Source of the DNA: Streptomyces sp. NBC_01304
GTDB taxonomy: Bacteria; Actinomycetota; Actinomycetes; Streptomycetales; Streptomycetaceae
Assembly (NCBI RefSeq): GCF_035975855.1
Contig: NZ_CP109055.1
Span: forward strand, 7,378,001 to 7,442,000
Reading direction: 5' to 3'
DNA length: 64,000 nucleotides
Shown: one piece after another, positions 59,885 through 64,000 of the stretch
Layout: each line of letters begins with the position of its first letter
Numbering within the stretch: position 1 is the stretch's first letter
Program-made: the position numbers and the translations under genes
Notes under the pieces: model-generated
Seen by the model: the letters and a program-made list of their open reading frames with translations, nothing else
Told to the model about the DNA's origin: nothing
Database searches by the model: none

Positions 59885-60121
59885 TCAAGGGCCTTGTCGG
59901 GCTGGAAGGCGTGATGGCGATGACGCCTTGAAGGGGCGGTGGATCCAGCGGCGATGACGCCGAGCAAGGTCGGCCGCCTGGGTGTTGATGGCGTGCCGGG
60001 GAGCGCGGACGGCGACCTGACCGGAGGTGATGACATTGAGGCCCAGGGTGATTGGGTTGCTGGTTCGCGCGTGGATGGTGATGTCGCCAACGGTGATGGT
60101 GCGTTCAGCGTCATAGGTCAC
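59885..60121 (-). CDS. Short protein resembling the N-terminus of a YgjP-like metallopeptidase (78 aa)
   Basis: Begins MTYDAERTITVGDITIHAR; the later segment VAVRAPRHAINTQAADLARRHRRWIHR resembles the first part of YgjP-like metal-dependent hydrolases. The catalytic HExxH part is missing and no continuation was found in the other frames, so it is either a truncated remnant or a stand-alone small protein. GTG 60121 has AGGA 10 nt upstream. Confidence 0.5.
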   Translation of the reverse strand: MTYDAERTITVGDITIHARTSNPITLGLNVITSGQVAVRAPRHAINTQAADLARRHRRWIHRPFKASSPSRLPARQGP

Positions 60122-60188
60122 TGCGCAGGTGTCCTGTTTGTGGCGCTTGTGGAGGCGGGCGGTCCTCGCGGGCCCGCCCGCAGGCTCG

Positions 60189-60506
60189 TCAGTGCCGGTT
60201 GCAGACCCATGTCTTCGGCTCGCCGTTGGCGACGAGTTCGAGATGGGTTTCGGTGGTCCGGCCGCATAGCTGGCAGGTGACGTGAACGGTTCGGGGCATC
60301 CGTAGGGGCCGTATGGCTTCGTTGGCGTGCAGTGTGATCGGGGTGTCTTTGCCGGAGACGGTGATGATCAGCTGGGAGGGCAGGTGGGGGTGGGCTTTGG
60401 TCTGTTCGACAAGCAGATGCTCGCCCGGGTTCTCGTGAAGGGCGAAGGTGTCACCTTCTTGGAGGCGCGATGCGGGAAGAGCCGCCGGGAGCGCGGTGGT
60501 GACCAT
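60189..60506 (-). CDS. Hypothetical element protein with two Cys pairs (105 aa)
   Basis: Not recognised by family. It begins MVTTALPAALPASRLQEGD, and the C-terminal 35 residues hold CQLCGRTTETH and CNRH, a possible zinc ribbon. ATG 60506 follows AAAGG by 5 nt. It lies 67 bp upstream of the 78-aa gene in the leftward run. Confidence 0.68.
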   Translation of the reverse strand: MVTTALPAALPASRLQEGDTFALHENPGEHLLVEQTKAHPHLPSQLIITVSGKDTPITLHANEAIRPLRMPRTVHVTCQLCGRTTETHLELVANGEPKTWVCNRH

Positions 60507-60573
60507 GAAGCCTTTGGCCTGGCGCGGGTTGGGCAGGGGCGGGTTGGGCGTGGAGTTCAAGACTGGTCTCTCT

Positions 60574-60593
60574 GGTGCGGTGCGGTGCGGTGC
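60574..60593. repeat. Four perfect copies of a 5-bp tandem repeat
   Basis: GGTGC is repeated four times in the 162-bp gap upstream of the 105-aa gene. Such a short tandem array could vary in copy number. No role can be assigned. Confidence 0.85.
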
Positions 60594-60668
60594 TCTGCTT
60601 GAGATGGGTGGCCGTGCTGGCACGCGGTGGGCTGTGGCCGGACGGGGGAGTCGGCCCGTCAGGGAGGT

Positions 60669-61154
60669 TCAGTCACCGTTGGCGCTCGTCTCGGGGGTGT
60701 TGTGCTTGTGGGCCGCTTCGAGTTCGGTGTTCAGTCCGGCGTGGGCCTCGCGCAGTCGCTTCCGTGCGGTGCGCAGCCGGGTCTCGGCGCCGGCCAAGGT
60801 CTTTTTGTGTCGGTCGACGAGCTCAGTGAGACGGGCGACCTGCTGCGTGTAGTGCTCGACTTCACTGGCGCGGACTTCGACGCTCGGCCGGTGGGGTTTG
60901 TGAGTCCGTACCTCGCTGCGGGGCTTGTTGCGCTGTGCGCGGGCGAAGGCGACGAGCTCTTCGCGGACGACGTACTTGGTCCGTTGGTTCAGGGGGCCGG
61001 TCAGTAGGACGAGGCGGGGGAAGTTGCTGTGGCGGGCTGCCCAGTTGCTGATGGCGGAGCGGGTGACGCCGACGAGTCGGGCGCCGCCGGCGAGCGTGGT
61101 CAGTTCGTTTTCGCGGCCTTGGTATTCGGGGCGGAGCCAGGTCACTGCTTCCAC
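60669..61154 (-). CDS. Helix-turn-helix protein with C-terminal coiled coil (161 aa)
   Basis: The N-terminal half has a clear DNA-binding pattern (GGARLVGVTRSAISNWAARH, then FPRLVLLTGP). The C-terminal half is a long charged helix (VARLTELVDRHKKTLAGAETR), likely a coiled coil. It may repress or organise element DNA. GTG 61154 (AAGGAA upstream) is used; GTG 61145 would give the usual 4-bp overlap with the previous stop. Confidence 0.75.
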   Translation of the reverse strand: MEAVTWLRPEYQGRENELTTLAGGARLVGVTRSAISNWAARHSNFPRLVLLTGPLNQRTKYVVREELVAFARAQRNKPRSEVRTHKPHRPSVEVRASEVEHYTQQVARLTELVDRHKKTLAGAETRLRTARKRLREAHAGLNTELEAAHKHNTPETSANGD

Positions 61155-61420
61155 GAGGGTGTTCCTTGCGTGGTGTTGGGGCGGGCGAGGTAGCGATAGG
61201 CGTGGCCTGCGATGAGTTCGCGGATCTCGGCGCTGGCTGCGGGGTCGCCGGGGGTGTGTCCGCTGCGGGTGGCGACGGGGCGCCGGTGTTCGGTGCACCA
61301 GCGGGTCCAGCGCCATATCGAGCCGTCGGGCGCGATGTAGGGGCGGGTGAGGTCGTATGTGTGGCCGTTGAAGGCGTAGATGGTGGTGGGGAAGCCTGCC
61401 TGCCAGGGAAGGCCGTTCAC
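61142..61420 (-). CDS. Hypothetical element protein (92 aa)
   Basis: Not recognised. Small protein with many aromatic residues (YAFNGHTYDLTRPYIAPDG, WRWTRWCTEH) and a C-terminal helix ELIAGHAYRYLARP. GTG 61420 overlaps the upstream stop by 4 bp. Short proteins like this occur in Streptomyces phages and integrative elements. Confidence 0.7.
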   Translation of the reverse strand: MNGLPWQAGFPTTIYAFNGHTYDLTRPYIAPDGSIWRWTRWCTEHRRPVATRSGHTPGDPAASAEIRELIAGHAYRYLARPNTTQGTPSWKQ

Positions 61421-61860
61421 TGCCGACCTGCCTGCTGGAGGTAGTTCTCGGCCGCGGCGTCATCACCGGGGCGACCGAGAGCGATCGACAGCGCGGTGAG
61501 GAGCCCGGTGACGATGGATGACTTTGCGGAGCGGTGAGCGGGTGTCATCGGGAGGTAGGCGGGCAGTTCGATGTCGGTGAGGAGCTGGGCGCGCAGGTGT
61601 CGGATTTCGTCGGCGATCTGGCGGCAGACGGGTTCGAGGCGGCGTTGGTGGTGCTTTAGGTCGGCTGCTTCCTGCCGCTGGTCGCTCTCGTGCAGGCGCT
61701 TGCAGCTGCCGCACAGGTGGCCTGGGGCGGGTTCGGGGATCTCGTGCAGGGCGAGGCGGCCGCAGCGGGTGAGGACGAGCTGGTCAGGGTCGGTCGGCCA
61801 GGTGGCCACTGTCACGAGGTGGGGCTTTGCGGAGACCGAGGCTCCGTAGAGGAGCATCAT
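61417..61860 (-). CDS. Hypothetical element protein (147 aa)
   Basis: Not recognised. The N-terminal part (MMLLYGASVSAKPHLVTVATW) leads to a TRCGRLALHE...LCGSCKRLHE region with a Cys pair, then a long helix and SIALGRPGDDAAAENYLQQ. ATG 61860 overlaps the upstream stop (ATGA). Confidence 0.7.
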   Translation of the reverse strand: MMLLYGASVSAKPHLVTVATWPTDPDQLVLTRCGRLALHEIPEPAPGHLCGSCKRLHESDQRQEAADLKHHQRRLEPVCRQIADEIRHLRAQLLTDIELPAYLPMTPAHRSAKSSIVTGLLTALSIALGRPGDDAAAENYLQQAGRQ

Positions 61861-62510
61861 CGGCTGGTCTTGTCGTTGACGAGGGCTAGGAGGAAGGCGA
61901 GGTCGGCGGGGGCGTTCACGAGGAGGTCGGCTGCTGCCTGCGCGGCGGCGAGGGTGTGGGCGGGCTGCTCGTCGTCGGGTGCGTGATTGCACAGGACTTC
62001 AGCGACGCGTGCGCCGTCTGGTTCGAGGATCTCGAGGGAGGTGTGTACGGCTTCGGGGTCGTCGGCGTCGACGAGGCCGCCGTTGCGGGCCCAGTGGGTG
62101 CGGTGGAGTTCGAGCGGGGGCAGGTTCGCGGTCTTGAGGCGTGCGGTGATCTCAAGGATGCGTTCGCTTCGGGTGCGGTCGGCCGAGGACCAGAGGGCGT
62201 ACTGGTTATGGGTGGCGAACCAGAAGTAGCCGCGCTGTTTGTGGATGGTGGCGGTGTCGAAGGCGGTGCCGAGTATCTGCCGCCACTTCGTGGAGGGGAG
62301 GAGGACGAGTTCTCCGTCGGTGTGCATGCGGTCGATGAACCGGAGCCACTGGAGGCATTCGTTGGGGAGGTCATGGATGGTGCGGTAGGTGTCGCGGTTG
62401 TATCCGATCTCCCAGAAGACGGCTACGAGGAGGTCGTATCGCTGAAGGGGGCGGTTAGCGGCTTCCAGGGCGTTGAGGACGTTGCTGCGGTTGGGGGTGG
62501 TGGGTGTCAT
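61857..62510 (-). CDS. Hypothetical element protein, first of the leftward run (217 aa)
   Basis: Not recognised. Mostly helical soluble protein with aromatic-rich segments (LLVAVFWEIGYNRDTYRTI and QRGYFWFATHNQYALW) and an Ala-rich C-terminus. ATG 62510 starts the protein, about 50 bp after the -10 box of the promoter at 62566-62593. The following genes down to 57280 are linked by 4-bp overlaps or short gaps. Confidence 0.7.
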   Translation of the reverse strand: MTPTTPNRSNVLNALEAANRPLQRYDLLVAVFWEIGYNRDTYRTIHDLPNECLQWLRFIDRMHTDGELVLLPSTKWRQILGTAFDTATIHKQRGYFWFATHNQYALWSSADRTRSERILEITARLKTANLPPLELHRTHWARNGGLVDADDPEAVHTSLEILEPDGARVAEVLCNHAPDDEQPAHTLAAAQAAADLLVNAPADLAFLLALVNDKTSR

Positions 62511-62565
62511 TGCATGTTCCGTTCGTGGTGCTTGGGAGGTGGCGCCCCCTCCATCCGTTACGTCA

Positions 62566-62593
62566 ATTCTACTCTTCACGAAGGGGGCGTCAA
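62566..62593 (-). promoter_or_regulatory. Strong sigma70-type promoter for the leftward element genes
   Basis: On the minus strand TTGACG (62588-62593) and TAGAAT (62566-62571) are separated by 16 bp. Near-consensus and AT-rich against its surroundings. A second TTGACG directly follows the -10 and could be part of an operator. Confidence 0.68.
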
Positions 62594-62626
62594 ACCCGTT
62601 TATGCAGGTCAACAGGGCTGTGCTCG

Positions 62627-64000
62627 TCAGGCGGCGGCTAGCTCGGCATCCTGTACCGCGTCCCTCTCCGCCTGGGCCTTCTCCTCTGCAGCCAGTGCTT
62701 CGGCCCGTTTCTGCGCTTGCTCTTCAGCCCTCGCCAGCGTCTCGGCCTCGATGGAGGAAAGCGCATAGCCCTCGCCCTTCAGGAGCGTGAGCCAGGCGGC
62801 GGTGGTGGAGCTGATCTCCCCGCGCCAGGCGCTGTCGCCCATGGCCTGCTGCTCGTGCGCAGCGCAGACCTGCGCGAGCAGGATCTGCCACCGGCGCGAA
62901 GCCGGGGTCTTCGCGATCACCTCGGCGAACGGGTCACCGACCCGAGTCCACTTGTTGCGGTCCTCATTGGGGTCCGGGACGCGCAGGAACGTAGCCGTCA
63001 GGGTCGTGTCGGCGGTGTCGATGAAGTGCTCGTACAGGTAACTGGTGCCGGTGATCGTCGTCATGATCACCTTCCATGCAGCGGGCGACGCGTCGCCCTT
63101 GCGGGTGCACAGCGTGGCGAGGAACTCGTGGCGCACCAACCGGGCTGCCCGCCATGCCTTGTTGTTCTGGATGACGGTGCGCCGCTCCTCCTTCTCCAGC
63201 TCCTTGTCCTTGTGTGCCCGGGTGTCTTTGGGAGCGTCGGGGCTGAGCTGGTGCCCGCACTTGAGCCAGTCCTGGCACAGCCACACCGCGACAGGCTCCT
63301 GCCGGTCGAGGAACGCTGCATGGCCTGGGCAGGCGCGATGGGTCTCGGGTGTGACCGGTTCGCCGTCTGCCGTCACGAGGTCGGTGAGGGGGCGGGCGGC
63401 GGTCCTCGTCCAGTCCCAGCAGCGGTCGACGAGCGGTATGCCGGCCGCAGCAAGTTCCTCGGTGACCTTCGCGCGCTCGGCCTGGTCGATGAGCTGGTCG
63501 CGCAACTGCTGCATGGTGTGCGCCCAGTTGCCGCGCTGACCGGTGCCCTGCTCCAGGTCGCACTTTTTGGCGTCGCGCAGCCACCACAAGGCATGGTCGA
63601 GGCTCTCGACTTCGTGCAGATCGGCCAGCTCCAGGAAATCGAAGTCGTACTGAAGGGCCTTGCTGAGAGCTTTGTCGCTCAGCTTGTCCGCCGTCTCGGC
63701 GGCCTTGACCTGCTCGGGTGTCAGGCCCAGGGAGCGGGCGTGCTTGGCCTTGCGGGTCTTGCTGATCTTCATCAGCGACAACTGCCGTACCGCGTTGATG
63801 TCATCGCGTACGGAGGCGGCCTTGCGGTGCTTGTTCTCGATCAGGCTGATTGTCAGCGCGTCATCGTCCACGCCTTTGAGGTCGGTCCGGATGATCGCCG
63901 GAACCAGCAGGTAAGAGCGGCCGGCGGCGATCGCCTTCTCCGCGGCGAGGACGGCGGCCTTGAAGCGGCGCTGGCCGAAGATGATGCCGAGCGTCTTCCC
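62627..64000 (-). CDS. ParB/RepB-like protein (5' end beyond window)
   Basis: The frame is open from the right edge to the stop at 62627 (457 codons seen). The visible start of the protein has the ParB core IIFGQRRFKAAVLAAE with the Arg-Arg/nuclease-type motif, then LLVPAIIRTDL and TISLIENKHRKAAS, which bind CTP and DNA in ParB proteins. A long helical domain and a charged, Ala-rich coiled-coil tail follow. It probably partitions or regulates the element. Its N-terminus lies outside the window. Confidence 0.82.
   Translation of the reverse strand, partial: GKTLGIIFGQRRFKAAVLAAEKAIAAGRSYLLVPAIIRTDLKGVDDDALTISLIENKHRKAASVRDDINAVRQLSLMKISKTRKAKHARSLGLTPEQVKAAETADKLSDKALSKALQYDFDFLELADLHEVESLDHALWWLRDAKKCDLEQGTGQRGNWAHTMQQLRDQLIDQAERAKVTEELAAAGIPLVDRCWDWTRTAARPLTDLVTADGEPVTPETHRACPGHAAFLDRQEPVAVWLCQDWLKCGHQLSPDAPKDTRAHKDKELEKEERRTVIQNNKAWRAARLVRHEFLATLCTRKGDASPAAWKVIMTTITGTSYLYEHFIDTADTTLTATFLRVPDPNEDRNKWTRVGDPFAEVIAKTPASRRWQILLAQVCAAHEQQAMGDSAWRGEISSTTAAWLTLLKGEGYALSSIEAETLARAEEQAQKRAEALAAEEKAQAERDAVQDAELAAA

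Larger units (their letters stand above)
56942..64000. mobile_element. Left end of an integrated element (AICE, prophage or phage-plasmid)
   Basis: Evidence is the tRNA-Val junction at its left edge, an almost unbroken leftward run of short overlapping genes of unknown function, a ParB-like gene at the right, and codon use with visibly more A and T at wobble positions than the flanking chromosome. No integrase, excisionase, replication, transfer or virion gene is visible, so the element type is undecided. The other end lies beyond the window. Confidence 0.75.

Noticed and set aside
59740..60114. Minus-strand frame of 124 codons overlapping the 78-aa gene
   Set aside because: Low-complexity Pro/Ser/Arg composition with no domain; the overlapping 78-aa frame has a recognisable pattern and a ribosome site.
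56963..64000. Integrase or excisionase gene next to the attachment core
   Set aside because: No frame near the junction shows the Arg-His-Arg-Tyr pattern of a tyrosine recombinase; the integrase must lie outside the window if the element is intact.

Overview
The window is chromosomal DNA from a high-G+C actinomycete, almost certainly a Streptomyces. The third codon positions are nearly all G or C, GTG starts are common, and several short families typical of Streptomyces are present (SCO2400-like zinc-ribbon protein, DUF3145, DUF3052, DUF4429+SHOCT, DUF1023 hydrolases). The fabD-fabH-acpP-fabF cluster with its FasR regulator and the homodimeric pyruvate dehydrogenase aceE are arranged as in the core of a Streptomyces chromosome. 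No rRNA genes, insertion sequences or CRISPR arrays were seen.

Layout. 1-13.6 kb: a 5'-complete but truncated GT4 glycosyltransferase, a DUF3068 protein, a PucR-like regulator, a MarR regulator divergent from an NADP oxidoreductase and an Ohr peroxidase, a secreted M14 carboxypeptidase, EI24 and LysE membrane proteins, an APH-fold kinase and a secreted pyroglutamyl-peptidase-like protein whose catalytic Cys position reads Ser. 13.7-20.8 kb: a PIN toxin-antitoxin pair, a LysR regulator divergent from a beta-hydroxyacid dehydrogenase and RidA, a TetR regulator divergent from a GH3 beta-glucosidase, and a GDSL lipoprotein. 21-26.6 kb: DUF3145 and the fatty-acid synthase operon (leftward: fasR, fabD, fabH, acpP, fabF). 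26.6-41.9 kb: pirin, GNAT, a serine hydrolase, a MerR/aldo-keto reductase operon with a 19-bp-spacer promoter, an acyltransferase, two paralogous alpha/beta hydrolases on either side of a NarL-type two-component system, TetR with an MFS exporter, an I36 inhibitor-like secreted protein and a potassium channel. 42-46.3 kb: aceE, DUF3052 and an AhpE-like peroxiredoxin.

46.4-56.1 kb is a tellurium-resistance-type (Ter) stress island: two TerD paralogues, a DUF475/TerC membrane protein, a TerA-like protein, a third TerD-like protein on the other strand with a repetitive tail, and then a rightward biosynthetic run. That run encodes a CitE-like C-C bond lyase, an 819-residue fusion that combines two phosphoribosyltransferase-like domains with TRSP and Pelota-like parts, a HAD phosphatase and an O-methyltransferase. 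Comparative genomics has predicted that such modules make a nucleoside-like metabolite. The product is unknown, and this is the most interesting biosynthetic system in the window.

56.9-64 kb is the left end of an integrated mobile element. A 42-nt 3' fragment of a tRNA-Val(UAC) gene, still followed by its terminator, marks the junction. The tRNA anticodon loop sits at the centre of a perfect 7-bp inverted repeat, as expected for a tyrosine-recombinase core site. Beyond it lies a leftward run of about a dozen small genes, mostly of unknown function and with overlapping start and stop codons. They are driven by a good sigma70-like promoter and preceded by a ParB-like gene that runs off the window. 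No integrase is visible here, so it probably lies further right, next to the reconstituted tRNA gene.

Two families of interspersed intergenic repeats were found. One forms nested perfect hairpins of about 130-153 bp at 30.5 and 35.2 kb, and one of its arms supplies the last codons of a GNAT gene at 27.4 kb.
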